Shown here in pieces: positions 54,318 to 63,852 of a stretch of 64,000 nucleotides of DNA (the first letter of the stretch is position 1; every line of letters starts with the position of its first letter). The notes beneath the pieces were generated by a model. It saw nothing but the letters and a program-made list of their open reading frames with translations, had not been told where the DNA came from and did no database searches. This DNA comes from Nocardia sp. XZ_19_385. Its GTDB lineage: Bacteria > Actinomycetota > Actinomycetes > Mycobacteriales > Mycobacteriaceae. The stretch spans positions 1,302,001 to 1,366,000 of the forward strand of contig NZ_JACVEE010000001.1 of the NCBI RefSeq assembly GCF_015355755.1, given 5' to 3'. A program made the translations under genes and the position numbers.

Positions 54318-54725
54318 ATGTTTGTGCTGGCTGGTGAATGCGCACGCGGCATGGGCGAGGCGATGCGGCGTTGTCAACGCGACGGGGCATGGCCAGGTTC
54401 GGACCGACGTCCGGTGCCGGATGAGCGCATAGCGGCCGCGGGCGGTTGGGATTCCCGTTCCGGCCTGCGCGTTTCATCGAAACGCGACAGCGCGTGCGAC
54501 TAGGTGAGTGTTGCGAATTCCCCGTACATGCGCTCACCGTACCGCCGACGCACCCGGTCCGCGACCCATTTTCGCTACCGCTAGGCGCGGTCGGCGGAAT
54601 CGGTCATCGACTTGATCCAGTTGAGCATCAAAAGCACCGGCAGGATGAACGCCGGGTAGAACACCCAGCAGAACCGCAGACCACGTTCCGGTCCGCGGTT
54701 CCGCTGTGGCTACCGCTCTTGTCGA
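54318..54725. other. Intergenic stretch with one 27-codon remnant
   Basis: About 400 bp. Apart from the short frame at 54581-54664 I find nothing coding. Confidence 0.4.
54581..54664 (-). pseudogene. Possible remnant or tiny ORF encoding a C-terminal membrane segment
   Basis: The minus frame ending at a TAG (54581-54583) reads, from the GTG at 54664, FYPAFILPVLLMLNWIKS and then MTDSADRA. The frame is open back through RGLRFCW to a TAG near 54699, with no ribosome site. It looks like the end of a small membrane protein, either a remnant or a very short gene. Weak call. Confidence 0.3.
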
Positions 54726-55193
54726 TCAGTGCAGCACGCTGTAGACCGCCGACAGGACGAAGCCGTGGTCGACGACCTCGCAGTTGACGGTGCCCTGATA
54801 GCCGATGCCGCAGGTGGTTTGGTCGTGGGTGATCTTGTGGCCCTCGGGGAGCACTTTGGCGTCGGGGTGCGTGAAGGTCTGCTCGGCCGAGTAGACGAAG
54901 TTGGCGGCTTCCCAGCGCGCGACGCGCAGTTGGTTGGTGCCGGGAGGTGCGTCGAGGGAGACCGCGTCGCAGCCGGTGTAGCCGTTGTTCCAGTAGATGG
55001 CGCAGTGGCGGCCGTCTGGCGTTTTGAAGAAAGCGGTGCCTCTGTAGGCGGGATCCGAGACGAGATAGTCGGCCGGGTTCACCGGGGTGTAATTGTCGAG
55101 GTCGCCGTCGGCGGTGGCCGGTGCGGCGGTGGCGCAGAGGCCCGCGGCCAGTGCGGCGGCAGAACAAGCGAGAAGTGCGGATCGGCTGGACAT
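54726..55193 (-). CDS. Small secreted protein of unknown function
   Basis: 155 residues. Signal peptide MSSRSALLACSAAALAAGLC, cleavage probably near APATADG. The mature ~125 residues contain four cysteines (GRHCAIYW, YTGCDAVSL, TTCGIGY, VNCEVVDHG), enough for two disulphides, and several aromatic residues. ATG at 55193 with GGAAGGA 7 nt upstream. No recognised family; similar short secreted proteins are frequent in Nocardia genomes as far as I recall. Located between hflX and dapF, where mycobacteria have no gene that I remember. Confidence 0.75.
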   Translation of the reverse strand: MSSRSALLACSAAALAAGLCATAAPATADGDLDNYTPVNPADYLVSDPAYRGTAFFKTPDGRHCAIYWNNGYTGCDAVSLDAPPGTNQLRVARWEAANFVYSAEQTFTHPDAKVLPEGHKITHDQTTCGIGYQGTVNCEVVDHGFVLSAVYSVLH

Positions 55194-55304
55194 GGCGTGT
55201 TCCTTCCCAGAAGGTGTGGTGCACGTACTGTTCGAGCCCCGGCAATCGCTTGCCGCCCCACTCCATTCGTCGGTCGTGGGCGGTGATTCGTTAGCGGAGA
55301 CGCG

Positions 55305-56195
55305 TCAGAGGCTGTCCCACCACGCCGCCGCGAGGTGACCGGTCGCTACGAGTACGGACGGGCCGCGCAGCGTGGCCGCGCCGTTCGCGAGCGCGACCGT
55401 GACCTGGCCGCCGGGGACGCGCACGAGTACCTGGCCGGTGTCTTCCTGGATGTCGAAGCCCTGGTGCACCAGTGCGGCGGCTGCGGTGGCTACGGTTCCG
55501 GTTCCGCAGGAACGGGTTTCGCCGACGCCGCGTTCGTAGACGCGCATGTCCACCGCGCCGTCGGCGTCCAGTGGGGTGAGGATTTCGACGTTGACGCCGT
55601 GCGGGAAGAGTTCGGGGTCGAAGCCCGGGGAGACCGAGAGGTCGAGTTTGGTCAGCGCTTCGGCGGTCAGGTTCGGGTCGACGCAGGCCAGGTGCGGGTT
55701 GCCGACGTCGATGCCGATGCCGGGGTAGGCGCCGCCGGCGATGGTGGCGGTGGAGGGGCCGAGTTCGCGGACGTGTCCCATGGCGACGGTGACCTCGCCG
55801 TCGACCGGGCCGGCCGCGTGCACGATGACCGGGCGAGCGCCGCCGCGGCTGCCGACCACGTACCGGTCGCGGGTTTCCAGGCCCTTGGCGGCCAAGTAGT
55901 GGGCGAATACCCGGACGCCGTTGCCGCACATCTCGGCGATGGAGCCGTCGGCGTTGCGGTAGTCCATGAACCAGTCGTCGGCGGCGATACCGTCGGGGAT
56001 CTCGGTGAGCACGCCCGCGTCCAGCAAGGCGCCGGCGCGGGCCACCCGCAGCACACCGTCCGCGCCGATGCCGCGCTGCCGGTCGCAGAGGGCGGTGACG
56101 CGATCGACGGTCAGGTCGAGGCGGACATCAAGGTCCGGCAGCACCACGAAATCGTTCTGGGTGCCGTGTCCCTTGCTGAACTCGATGTCGGCCAC
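55305..56195 (-). CDS. dapF: Diaminopimelate epimerase DapF
   Basis: 296 residues. The two catalytic cysteines are in [15 protein letters not shown] and [14 protein letters not shown], and the N-terminus is the typical [18 protein letters not shown]. It converts LL- to meso-diaminopimelate for lysine and peptidoglycan synthesis. The start chosen is GTG at 56195, preceded by GACGAGGAAC. An ATG at 56219 overlapping the methyltransferase stop (ATGA) would add eight residues. Either way the gene is tightly coupled to the upstream SpoU gene. Confidence 0.95.
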   Translation of the reverse strand: MADIEFSKGHGTQNDFVVLPDLDVRLDLTVDRVTALCDRQRGIGADGVLRVARAGALLDAGVLTEIPDGIAADDWFMDYRNADGSIAEMCGNGVRVFAHYLAAKGLETRDRYVVGSRGGARPVIVHAAGPVDGEVTVAMGHVRELGPSTATIAGGAYPGIGIDVGNPHLACVDPNLTAEALTKLDLSVSPGFDPELFPHGVNVEILTPLDADGAVDMRVYERGVGETRSCGTGTVATAAAALVHQGFDIQEDTGQVLVRVPGGQVTVALANGAATLRGPSVLVATGHLAAAWWDSL

Positions 56196-56215
56196 GTTCC
56201 TCGTCTCCTCGCTTC

Positions 56216-57094
56216 TCATCTGGCAAACGTCCGGCGTTGCCGGGAAATTTCGTACAGGGCGACCGCGCCCGCCGACGGCGCGCCCAGCGAGCTGGCGGTG
56301 CCGCCCATCGGGATGGATAACAGGTCGTCGCAGGCTTCCAGCCACGCCTGGCTCATCCCGCTGGTCTCGTTGCCGACCACCAGGATGGTGGCCTCGGTGA
56401 AATCCTGGTCGTAGATCGCGTGCGTGCCGTGCTCGTCGGTGCCGACGATGCGGGTGGGGATGCCGCGCTGGATCTGCCGGTCTCGGAAGGCGACGACCTG
56501 CGCGGCGCCCGCGGCCCGGAGCACCGGCATCGCGAAAAGTGAACCGGTGGAGGCGCGTACGGCCTGCGGGTCGTACTGGTCGGCGCCGTGGCCGGTGACG
56601 ATCACGCCGCTCGCGCCGAACGCGTCGGCCGAGCGGATCAGGGTGCCGAGGTTGCCGGGTGAGTTGGGGCGATCGAATACCACGATGATCGGGAAATCTC
56701 CCGGCTCGCCGGGTTCGAAGGTCTCGAGGCTGTCCTGCCGGGACTCCGCGACGGCCACCACTTCCGGTGTGCCCGTGGACTTCTCGCCGAGTTCGGCCAT
56801 CAGTTCCGGGACCAGTCCGACGCACGGAACGTCGGTGGTGTCGAGCAATTCCCTTGCCCAGCTGGACAATTCGGGGGTGCCGAGACGGTACAGCAGCGTT
56901 TCCAGCGGCCAGTCGTTGGCGATGGCCTGAGTGATCGGGCGCACGCCATGCACCAGGAAGCGGGAGTCGCGGTTCCTGGTGTTGCGATTGGTCAGATACG
57001 CCTGCCAGACCTGGACCGAGGCGTTGCGGGTGCTCACTCGCCTGCCGCCGTTGTCCTCGGAGCGGCCCGGCCGGTGCCGAGAGTTCTGGGTCAC
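56216..57094 (-). CDS. TrmH/SpoU family RNA 2'-O-methyltransferase
   Basis: 292 residues. SPOUT motifs: motif 1 [20 protein letters not shown], motif 2 [14 protein letters not shown], motif 3 [20 protein letters not shown]. It methylates a ribose in tRNA or rRNA; the target cannot be read. GTG at 57094 overlaps the miaA stop (GTGA), so it is co-translated with miaA. Its place between dapF and miaA differs from M. tuberculosis, where the two are adjacent as I recall. Confidence 0.9.
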   Translation of the reverse strand: MTQNSRHRPGRSEDNGGRRVSTRNASVQVWQAYLTNRNTRNRDSRFLVHGVRPITQAIANDWPLETLLYRLGTPELSSWARELLDTTDVPCVGLVPELMAELGEKSTGTPEVVAVAESRQDSLETFEPGEPGDFPIIVVFDRPNSPGNLGTLIRSADAFGASGVIVTGHGADQYDPQAVRASTGSLFAMPVLRAAGAAQVVAFRDRQIQRGIPTRIVGTDEHGTHAIYDQDFTEATILVVGNETSGMSQAWLEACDDLLSIPMGGTASSLGAPSAGAVALYEISRQRRTFAR

Positions 57095-58098
57095 TGCACT
57101 GTCCGTTCCGTCGGGTCGAGCCGGTCGGCGGCGCGCGGGCCACGTCCAGCCGGGGCGGCGAGAGATGTTGTCGTACTGAATGATTCGGGCGTTTCCAGGA
57201 CGGCGAGCGCGGTCGCGACCAGATCCGGATCGGCGCCGTCCACCCAGCGCACCCGCGGATCCCGGCGGAACCAGGAGCGTTGCCGCCGGACGTAACGCCG
57301 GGTGCCGATCAGGGTGCGCTCCCGCGCCTCGGCCAGGTCGTATTCGCCGTCCAGGTAGGCCAGGACCTGGGCGTAGCCGATGGCGCGGCGTGCGGTGACA
57401 CCGTCGCGCAGACCCTTGCCGATCAGACCTTGGACCTCATCGACGAGGCCGGAGTCGAACATCAGCGCGGTGCGCAGTTCGATCCGGGCGTCGAGTTCGG
57501 CCGTGTCGCGGTCCACGCCGATGATCGTTGTCCCCCAACGGGGTTCGCCGATGACAGGGGCCGACGCCGCGAACGGCCGGCCGGTGAGTTCGACCACCTC
57601 GAGGGCGCGCACCATGCGGCGGCCGTCGGTGGGCAGAATCGTCGCGGCGGCAGCGGGATCGGCCTTCTTCAGCTCCTCGTGCACCGCGGCGACGCCGTGT
57701 TCGGCCAGGAACGCCTCCCAGCGCGCCCGGACCTCCGGGTCGGTCGCCGGGAACTCCCAATTGTCCAGTAGCGCTTGGACATACATCATCGAGCCGCCGA
57801 CGATCACCGGGACATGACCGCGCGCCATGATCGCCTCGACGTCGGCGATCGCGGCGGACTGGTAGGCGGCGACGGTCGCGTATTCGGTCACGTCCAGCAC
57901 ATCGAGTTGATGGTGCGGAATCCCCCGCCGTTGCGCCACAGGAAGTTTCGCGGTTCCGATGTCCATGCCGCGGTAGAGCTGCATCGCATCGATGTTGACG
58001 ATCTCCCCACCCAACCGCTCCGCCAGCTCCAGGCCCAGATCGGACTTGCCGGTGGCGGTCGGCCCGACCACCGCGATCGGCGTGATCCCGGCTGTCAC
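57091..58098 (-). CDS. miaA: tRNA dimethylallyltransferase MiaA
   Basis: 335 residues from GTG at 58098 (GGGAGG 6 nt upstream). P-loop [38 protein letters not shown] (the DSxQVY region), [46 protein letters not shown] and [12 protein letters not shown] are all typical. It adds a dimethylallyl group to A37 of tRNAs reading UNN codons; the partial miaB at the window end acts on its product. Overlaps the SpoU gene by 4 nt. Confidence 0.96.
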   Translation of the reverse strand: MTAGITPIAVVGPTATGKSDLGLELAERLGGEIVNIDAMQLYRGMDIGTAKLPVAQRRGIPHHQLDVLDVTEYATVAAYQSAAIADVEAIMARGHVPVIVGGSMMYVQALLDNWEFPATDPEVRARWEAFLAEHGVAAVHEELKKADPAAAATILPTDGRRMVRALEVVELTGRPFAASAPVIGEPRWGTTIIGVDRDTAELDARIELRTALMFDSGLVDEVQGLIGKGLRDGVTARRAIGYAQVLAYLDGEYDLAEARERTLIGTRRYVRRQRSWFRRDPRVRWVDGADPDLVATALAVLETPESFSTTTSLAAPAGRGPRAADRLDPTERTVQ

Positions 58099-58156
58099 AG
58101 CACACCTCCCGCGACGCCGCTGCTCGAGGCGGTACGGCCCACGTGCGACTCGAAGG

Positions 58157-59005
58157 TCACGACGCACCACCCGGTTGCCAGAGCCCGACGTGGTAGCCGA
58201 CACCGAAAGGGGCGTCCTGGTACAGGGTTTCAGACGTCGGGGCCGCGGGATCCTCGGCGAACAGCCCCGCCAACACCTGATAGGCAGCGCGACCGGAGAT
58301 CCCGACCTCTTCGCAGAGCTCCGGATCCAGTGCGAGCAGAGCCGCCACATCTCCTGCTGCCAAAGCCTTTTCGAGGTCTTCTTGCACCGCGGCCGCCTGC
58401 GGATTCAAATAGCCAGGCGACTTGGTGGTCAGCTTCGATGAACCATCCGCGATCACCAGTACCCCGACGGGCGTCTGGTCGCGGTCGAAACTCGCACGCA
58501 GCGAGGCGCCGAACTGCACGCAATCGGCAGCGGACCTGTCGGCTTCGACGAACCAGGCGGTCCCCTGCGCCTCGGGGGCGGCCTGCCCGCGCAGCCAGGC
58601 GGCGATCAATGCCGACAGCGGCCACGCCGGATCGGGTGCCGCGGATGGCCTGGAGCCTGTGATCGTCAGGGCATCGCCCTGGCCCAGCAGGGCGGCTTCG
58701 GACATCGCCACCCGCACATCAGCACCGAATCCGCGGAACGTGCCGACTCCGTCGCGCGGGCCGATGCTTCCCGCGGTATCGCCGATTCCGCGAAATGTGC
58801 CGACTCCGCCGCCCGGACCTATGCTCCCCGCGGTATCGCCGATCCCGACGACCACCCACTCCCCCGCCGCATCCAGCGCGCGAACAGCCTCCAACGCCGC
58901 TTCGCGCAGCGGCGCCACCGGATCGGCGTCCGTGCGCGCGACAGCCCCGCCGAGCTCGGGAACCAGGATCGGCGGCGACGGGACCAGGGCCGCTAGGGAG
59001 AACAC
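58157..59005 (-). CDS. Class III extradiol dioxygenase subunit B-like protein (Rv2728c-like)
   Basis: 282 residues. The N-terminus [16 protein letters not shown] is like the LigB superfamily, and the position immediately upstream of miaA matches Rv2728c. A 19-residue unit, [19 protein letters not shown], is present twice in tandem near residues 53-90 and is probably a recent local duplication. The C-terminal domain has [20 protein letters not shown] and [14 protein letters not shown]. Metal-binding histidines of true extradiol dioxygenases are not evident, so enzymatic activity is doubtful. GTG start at 59005 with a weak ribosome site. Confidence 0.75.
   Translation of the reverse strand: MFSLAALVPSPPILVPELGGAVARTDADPVAPLREAALEAVRALDAAGEWVVVGIGDTAGSIGPGGGVGTFRGIGDTAGSIGPRDGVGTFRGFGADVRVAMSEAALLGQGDALTITGSRPSAAPDPAWPLSALIAAWLRGQAAPEAQGTAWFVEADRSAADCVQFGASLRASFDRDQTPVGVLVIADGSSKLTTKSPGYLNPQAAAVQEDLEKALAAGDVAALLALDPELCEEVGISGRAAYQVLAGLFAEDPAAPTSETLYQDAPFGVGYHVGLWQPGGAS
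58732..58845. repeat. 57-bp in-frame tandem duplication
   Basis: Units 58732-58788 and 58789-58845 differ at a few positions, mostly synonymous. Each encodes 19 residues of the Rv2728c-like protein. Confidence 0.85.
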
Positions 59006-59292
59006 TCCGTAAACGGTAGTCGTTACCGGCTACGGCCTTGCGCACCACCGTGTGCGGCGACGCGGCGAGCCCGCGGACCCCGGCGCGCGGCCAGCTCGAG
59101 TGTCTCTGCGTCAATCCAAGCCGGGGATTGATAGTCTCGAGGTGCTACAACCCAGGTCATCACGGGTTGACATCCACCGGAATCCACCGGCGGAGAGCGC
59201 AGATCGATGGTCTCGAAGAGCTCGGACCGGGTTCAATGGAATGAGCTAGGGCGTAACCAGGCAGCCGTGACGCGCGGCAAGGACGGAGAGCA

Positions 59293-60738
59293 ATGAGCGA
59301 CAGCAACGGAACCGCGAAGGCCACGCAGCAGAGTTCACCCACCCCGCCGGCTCCGCAAGCTCCGCCGGCTGCCACCCCCCAGGCCTCCGCGACTCCCACA
59401 CCCGGTCCGCGCCCGTTCGGCGCCCCCAAGCCCGGCGGCCCCACCCCCCATCCCAAGCCGCATGCGGTGAAGCCCGCTCCGGGCCAGGCCCAAGCGCATC
59501 CGCATCCCGTCGTGGTGCCCGCTGTCACCGATCCCAGCGCTTGGGGCCGGGTCGACGAGGACGGCACCGCCTGGGTGAAAACCGCTGAGGGCGAACGCGT
59601 CGTCGGTTCCTGGCAGGCCGGTGACGCCGCCGAAGGGTTGGCGCATTTCGGCCGCCGTTTCGACGATCTGGCCACCGAGGTGGCGCTGCTGGAAGCGCGC
59701 CTGGCCGCCGGCGCGGATGCCCGCAAGACCAAGGCCGCCGCCGTCACCCTCGCCGAGTCGCTGCCGACCGCCGCCGTGATCGGCGATGTCGAGGGGCTCG
59801 CACGCCGTCTGCAGGCCATCGCCGAGCACTCCGAAGAGGCAGCCGCGCACGCCAAGGAGGAGAAAGAACGCGCCAAGCACGAGCACACCGAGCGTAAGGA
59901 AGCGCTGTGCGCGGAGGCCGAGAAGATCGCCGGCGAATCGACGCAGTGGAAGGCCGCCGGTGATCGGCTGCGCGAAATCCTCGACGAGTGGAAGTCGATC
60001 CGCGGGGTGGACCGCAAGGTCGACGACGCCCTGTGGAAGCGCTACTCCAAGGCCCGTGAGGCGTTCAACCGGCGGCGCGGCGCGCACTTCGCCGAGCTGG
60101 ACCGGGAACGCGCGTCCGCGAAGACCCGCAAGGAAGAGCTGTGCGTGCGCGCCGAGGAGCTGTCCGGCTCCACCGATTGGAGCGGCACCGCCGCCGTCTT
60201 CCGTGACCTGCTGACCGAGTGGAAATCCGCCGGCCGCGCCCCCCGCGAAGCCGACGAAGCGCTGTGGCGGCGTTTCAAGAGCGCCCAGGACGTGTTCTTC
60301 GCCGCCCGCAACGCCGCGGTCTCCGAACGTGACGCCGAGTTCGACCACAACGCCACCGCCAAGGAAGAGCTGCTGCGCGCCTACGAGCACATCGACCCGG
60401 CCAACGGCTTGGACGGCGCCCGCGCCGCCCTGCGCGAACTGCAGGACAAGTGGGACGCCATCGGCAAGGTCCCGCGCGAACGCATCCAGGAACTCGAAGG
60501 CAAGCTCCGCACCATCGAGAAGCGCGTCCGCGAAGCCGCCGACGCCCAATGGCGCCGCAGCGACCCCGAGGCCATGGCCCGCGCCGCCCAATTCCGCGAA
60601 CGAGTCGCCCAGTTCGAGGAGCAAGCCGCCAAAGCCCAAGCCGCCGGCAACAAACGTGACGCGGAAAAGGCCCTCGCCCAAGCCCAGCAGTGGCGCGAAT
60701 GGGCCGAAGCCGCAGAAGGCGCCGTCAGCAACCTCTAA
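59293..60738 (+). CDS. DUF349 domain protein (Rv2731-like)
   Basis: 481 residues. An N-terminal ~75 residues rich in Pro, Ala and Thr is followed by a conserved [20 protein letters not shown] and a long coiled-coil region with repeated DUF349 units: [40 protein letters not shown] and [19 protein letters not shown]. The C-terminal [20 protein letters not shown] is a further coiled coil. The function is not established; the gene follows the mycobacterial order (Rv2731). ATG at 59293 with GGAGAG 4 nt upstream. Cytoplasmic, probably an elongated scaffold. Confidence 0.9.
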   Translation: MSDSNGTAKATQQSSPTPPAPQAPPAATPQASATPTPGPRPFGAPKPGGPTPHPKPHAVKPAPGQAQAHPHPVVVPAVTDPSAWGRVDEDGTAWVKTAEGERVVGSWQAGDAAEGLAHFGRRFDDLATEVALLEARLAAGADARKTKAAAVTLAESLPTAAVIGDVEGLARRLQAIAEHSEEAAAHAKEEKERAKHEHTERKEALCAEAEKIAGESTQWKAAGDRLREILDEWKSIRGVDRKVDDALWKRYSKAREAFNRRRGAHFAELDRERASAKTRKEELCVRAEELSGSTDWSGTAAVFRDLLTEWKSAGRAPREADEALWRRFKSAQDVFFAARNAAVSERDAEFDHNATAKEELLRAYEHIDPANGLDGARAALRELQDKWDAIGKVPRERIQELEGKLRTIEKRVREAADAQWRRSDPEAMARAAQFRERVAQFEEQAAKAQAAGNKRDAEKALAQAQQWREWAEAAEGAVSNL

Positions 60739-61991
60739 CCCCGCGCGCCCGCCCGGACAGGTCCCGAGACCCAAACCTGCCCGCGCGGGCATCCGCGCCC
60801 TCCCCACCCCACTTCCGCACGCCCCTGCCCTTGCTCGCATTGCCCGACCCGCACATGTGAACACCGAGGCAGCTGCAACCCCTCCACTCCTCAAGATCAT
60901 CAGGCACCGCTGGCGGCAACCAGCGAATGCGTGCCACCGTCAGCGCCTGGTGATCTTGATTGTGGGCAGCCACTCGCCCCGATCCCAGCAATCAAGATCA
61001 TCAGGAGTTGGTGGCGGCAACGAGCGACTGCCTGCCGCCACGAGCGCCTGGTGATCTTGATCATGGGCAGCCCCCGGCCCCGATCCCAGCAATCAAGATC
61101 ATCAGGAGCTGGTGGCGGCAAAGCGCGAGTGGACGCGTCATGAGCGCCTGGTGATCTTGGTTTGCTCACCCAGCCCTCCCCGCTATCAAGATCACCAGGT
61201 GCTGGTGGCGGCAAAGCGCGAGTGAGTGCGTCATTGGCGCCTGGTGATCTTGGTGGGCACACCCACCCTCCGGCGCTAAGATCAGCCGGAGCCTGACGGT
61301 GGCAACGTTCGAGTGGATGCCACCACTCCCGCTGAACGTGATTCCGCGCCTGCACAGATCCGTGCGAACGACAGATGGCCACCAACGGCGGCAAGCGAAC
61401 CAAGATCATCAGGCACCGCTGGCGGCAACGAGCGAATGCCTGCCGCCACGAGCGCCTGGTGATCTTGATCATTGGCAGCCACTCGCCCCGGTCCCAGCTA
61501 TCAAGATCATCAGGCACAGGTGGCGGCAAAGCGCGAGTGCGCACGCCGTGAGCGCCTGGTGATCTTGGTTTGCTCACCCGGCCCTCCCCGCCATGCACAG
61601 ATCCGCGCGAACGACAGATGGGCACCAGCGCCGGCAAGCCAACCAAGATCATCAGGCACAGGTGGCGGCATAGCGCGAGTGGGAGCGCCACCAGGGCCTG
61701 ATGATCTTGGTGCTGCTCGAAGTACGCATGCCCTTGCGCGCGAAGACAGGTACCTGGCTTTGTGGAGAGGTCACGGCGGGTCCTGGTTTACGCGCGCGCC
61801 CCACGTGGAGTTTCAAGATCATCAGGTGCTGGTGGCGGGGATTGCCGAGTGGAGTACAGCGCCAGGGCCTGGTGATCTTGGTTTCCATGGGGGCGGGCTG
61901 ATTTCGGGGCGAGTTGTGTGGTCGGTGTGGAGGGGTTGGGTGGGTGTTGTTGGGGCGCAACGAGGTGGGGGGTGGTGGCGATAACGTCAGC
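60739..61991. other. 1.25-kb intergenic region occupied by a repeat array
   Basis: Apart from the palindromic repeats (60892-61880) I see no gene. Long open frames on the minus strand exist only because the repeats translate into periodic PPPAPDDLD-type peptide. Confidence 0.7.
60892..61880. repeat. Array of nine 66-67 bp palindromic CAAGATCA...TGATCTTG elements
   Basis: Copies at 60892-60958, 60993-61059, 61094-61159, 61187-61252, 61275-61340 (degenerate, right arm lost), 61401-61467, 61502-61567, 61644-61709 and 61814-61880. Each starts CAAGATCATCAGG and ends CCTGGTGATCTTG (outer stem ~13 bp) and encloses an inner stem such as TGGCGGCA with TGCCGCCA. Three spacers are 34 bp and nearly identical (GGGCAGCCACTCGCCCC core). 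Two begin TTTGCTCACCC, and a third class (GCACAGATCC...GGCAAGC) occurs before two copies, so larger segments were duplicated. Single relatives lie at 47868 and 54251. The element resembles REP/PU-type repeats; function unknown. Confidence 0.9.
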
Positions 61992-62564
61992 ATGGTGCGG
62001 CAGGTGTGGGAATCGTGGGGGGACGTGCTGACCGTTTGGGTGTTGGCGGTGCCGGTGCTGGTGGTTGGGGCGGGGGTGGTGTTTCGGGTTCGGGTGCGGT
62101 GGGGGCAGGAGCCGGAGAGGGCGTTTCGGCATACGGTGGCCGAGGCCGGGATGGTTGGTGGGACGCTGCCGTGGGTGTGGATGATTTTGACGCCTGCGGA
62201 GGGTGAGCAGCAGGTGATTCTGGTTCCGTTGCGGGATCTGTTCGAGACGGTCACCGAGGCGTCGAGCAACACCGTGATTCAGGTGACCGCGAATACGGTG
62301 TTGTTTCTGCCGTTGGGTTTTCTACTGCCGCTGCGGTTTCCGCGGTTGGCGGGTGTGGTGCGGGTGACGTTGATCGGGGCGGCTTTGTCGGCGTCGCTCG
62401 AGATCGCGCAGTACGTCCTGGATCTGGGGCGCTACACCTCGATCGATGACGTGCTCATGAACGCGGCGGGCGCGGGTATCGGGGCGTATCTGGCTCGGCT
62501 GCATGCCAACCGCCCGGAACCCGAGCGCTCCTACAGCGCCCGGATTCTCGCGAAGATCGGCTGA
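61992..62564 (+). CDS. VanZ family membrane protein
   Basis: 190 residues from ATG at 61992. VanZ-like features: FETVTEASSNTVIQVTANTV, LFLPLGFLLPLRFPRLAGVV, then SASLEIAQYVLDLGRYTSID and DVLMNAAGAGIGAYLARL, with four to five transmembrane helices. VanZ-like proteins confer low-level teicoplanin resistance in enterococci; in actinobacteria the role is generally unknown. No good ribosome site; TAACGT 4 nt before the ATG might be part of a promoter. Its stop is 1 nt from the convergent gene's stop. Confidence 0.85.
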   Translation: MVRQVWESWGDVLTVWVLAVPVLVVGAGVVFRVRVRWGQEPERAFRHTVAEAGMVGGTLPWVWMILTPAEGEQQVILVPLRDLFETVTEASSNTVIQVTANTVLFLPLGFLLPLRFPRLAGVVRVTLIGAALSASLEIAQYVLDLGRYTSIDDVLMNAAGAGIGAYLARLHANRPEPERSYSARILAKIG

Positions 62565-62565
62565 G

Positions 62566-63288
62566 CTATTCGCCGGTGAGGCGGCGGCGGTCGCGTTCCT
62601 CCGCTTCGGCGGCGGCGATGCGGCGCTGTTCTTCGGCGGCCAGCTGCAGAGTGGTGCGGCTCCAGACGACGCGGATCCAGTGGAAGGTGAGCACCATGAT
62701 GGCGAGGGTGCCGAGGATCAGTCCGAGGCCGGGGCCGGAGCTGGTGATGTTGCCGACGCCGGGCGTCTGGCGGTGCCAGATGGAGAAGACACCGAACGCG
62801 CAGCCGACGGCCGAGCCGGCGACCGCGATCCAGGCCAGCACCCAGCGGCGCGTCATCAGGGCCAGCAGCGAGAATCCGATGCCGAAAATGACCGCGAACC
62901 AGACGAACAGGCGCGAGGGCAGTCCGATGTGCTCGAGCCGGGTGACATCCGTGCCGAGCAGCACGTCGAAGCCGCGAGCCGCGCCCGCGTGCGGCAGCAC
63001 GAACGACAGCAGCAGCGCGAACACCGCGCCCGCCACCACCATCGCGCGCATTCCCGGGTCGATCTCCCCCGCGATGCGCCGCTCGACGGCGTCGAGCTCC
63101 TCTCGGAACTCTTCGAAGTCCTTGCTGCTCTCGACCGAGTTCACAGAACCCTCGTCTCCTTCGGCTGAATCGGCGGCACCTGGCGGGTCCACTGTGCCAT
63201 CCCCGCTCGCAGCCTGATCAGCCGACCCACTACGTCCAGTAGTAGCGTCGTCCCGATCGTCCGGGTCGCCCTGCGCGCCGCCGTTCAT
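62566..63288 (-). CDS. Conserved membrane protein, Rv2732c-like
   Basis: 240 residues from ATG at 63288 with a perfect AGGAGGTGA just upstream. The first ~75 residues are acidic and Ser/Gly-rich, then comes DFEEFREELDAVERRIAGEI (helical). Four transmembrane segments follow (MVVAGAVFALLLSFVLPHAG, LFVWFAVIFGIGFSLLALMT, VLAWIAVAGSAVGCAFGVFS, LGLILGTLAIMVLTFHWIRV), and the tail is charged and helical, AAEEQRRIAAAEAEERDRRR. Position between the DUF349 gene and miaB equals Rv2732c. The role is unknown. Confidence 0.85.
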   Translation of the reverse strand: MNGGAQGDPDDRDDATTGRSGSADQAASGDGTVDPPGAADSAEGDEGSVNSVESSKDFEEFREELDAVERRIAGEIDPGMRAMVVAGAVFALLLSFVLPHAGAARGFDVLLGTDVTRLEHIGLPSRLFVWFAVIFGIGFSLLALMTRRWVLAWIAVAGSAVGCAFGVFSIWHRQTPGVGNITSSGPGLGLILGTLAIMVLTFHWIRVVWSRTTLQLAAEEQRRIAAAEAEERDRRRLTGE

Positions 63289-63372
63289 GTCACCTCCTGC
63301 GTTGTCCCGGTAGTACCACACCCGGCCGACCGAGAACAGGGCTTCCCGCGACCACACGGCGCAGGCAGCAAC

Positions 63373-63645
63373 CTAGTCCTCGTCGAAGAAGGCGCTGTCC
63401 GCCCGCCGCGGCGGGAGCGGCCGCAACGGCTCGCGCACTCCGGAGTCATCCCGACGCACCCACACCGTCACCGGATCCCATCGAGCCACCGTGGTCCCCG
63501 GCAACGGTTTCTGCTGAGTCACGATGCCGTGCATCAGCGGTTCGGGACTGTCCGGATCCGGACCGACGAGCAGCAGCCCCAGATCGTGGCCGAGCAGCCA
63601 CGCGTCCAGCGCTTGCATCCCACAGAAATCCGGCACCTCGATCAT
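63373..63645 (-). CDS. Small single-PASTA-domain protein
   Basis: 90 residues from ATG at 63645 (AGAGGTGA 4 nt upstream). MIEVPDFCGMQALDAWLLGH and GIVTQQKPLPGTTVARWDPV follow the PASTA pattern (VPDxxG..., then xQxPxPGTxV) and the end is Arg/Pro-rich. No signal peptide or transmembrane helix, so it is cytoplasmic, unlike most PASTA proteins. The frame extends to 63813 but without support. It lies between the membrane protein gene and miaB, in the same direction. Confidence 0.75.
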   Translation of the reverse strand: MIEVPDFCGMQALDAWLLGHDLGLLLVGPDPDSPEPLMHGIVTQQKPLPGTTVARWDPVTVWVRRDDSGVREPLRPLPPRRADSAFFDED

Positions 63646-63852
63646 CGGATCACCTCTGATCAAGGCTAGCGCCCAACGGTTTTCAGCGGTTGCGCTCAGT
63701 CCGATCGAAGAAGGCGACATCCGAACGTTTCGGCGAGAGTACCGGTCCCCAAGCAAGGTGACGCCCGACCGCTTCGGCGGCAGTGGGGGCCGATGCTCGC
63801 GGTCATCGCTCAACGGCCATCGATGCGGGGGAGAGCCTTCGCCTCGCCGTTT

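Noticed and set aside
60900..61691. 263-codon minus-strand open frame across the repeat array, with recurring PPPAPDDLD-like peptide
   Set aside because: It is made of the palindromic repeats read in one phase. No ribosome site, no independent coding signal, and periodicity comes from the DNA repeats.
60892..61880. CRISPR array
   Set aside because: Repeat units are 66-67 bp and palindromic with two stems, spacing is irregular, the spacers are themselves repeated, and no cas gene is nearby.
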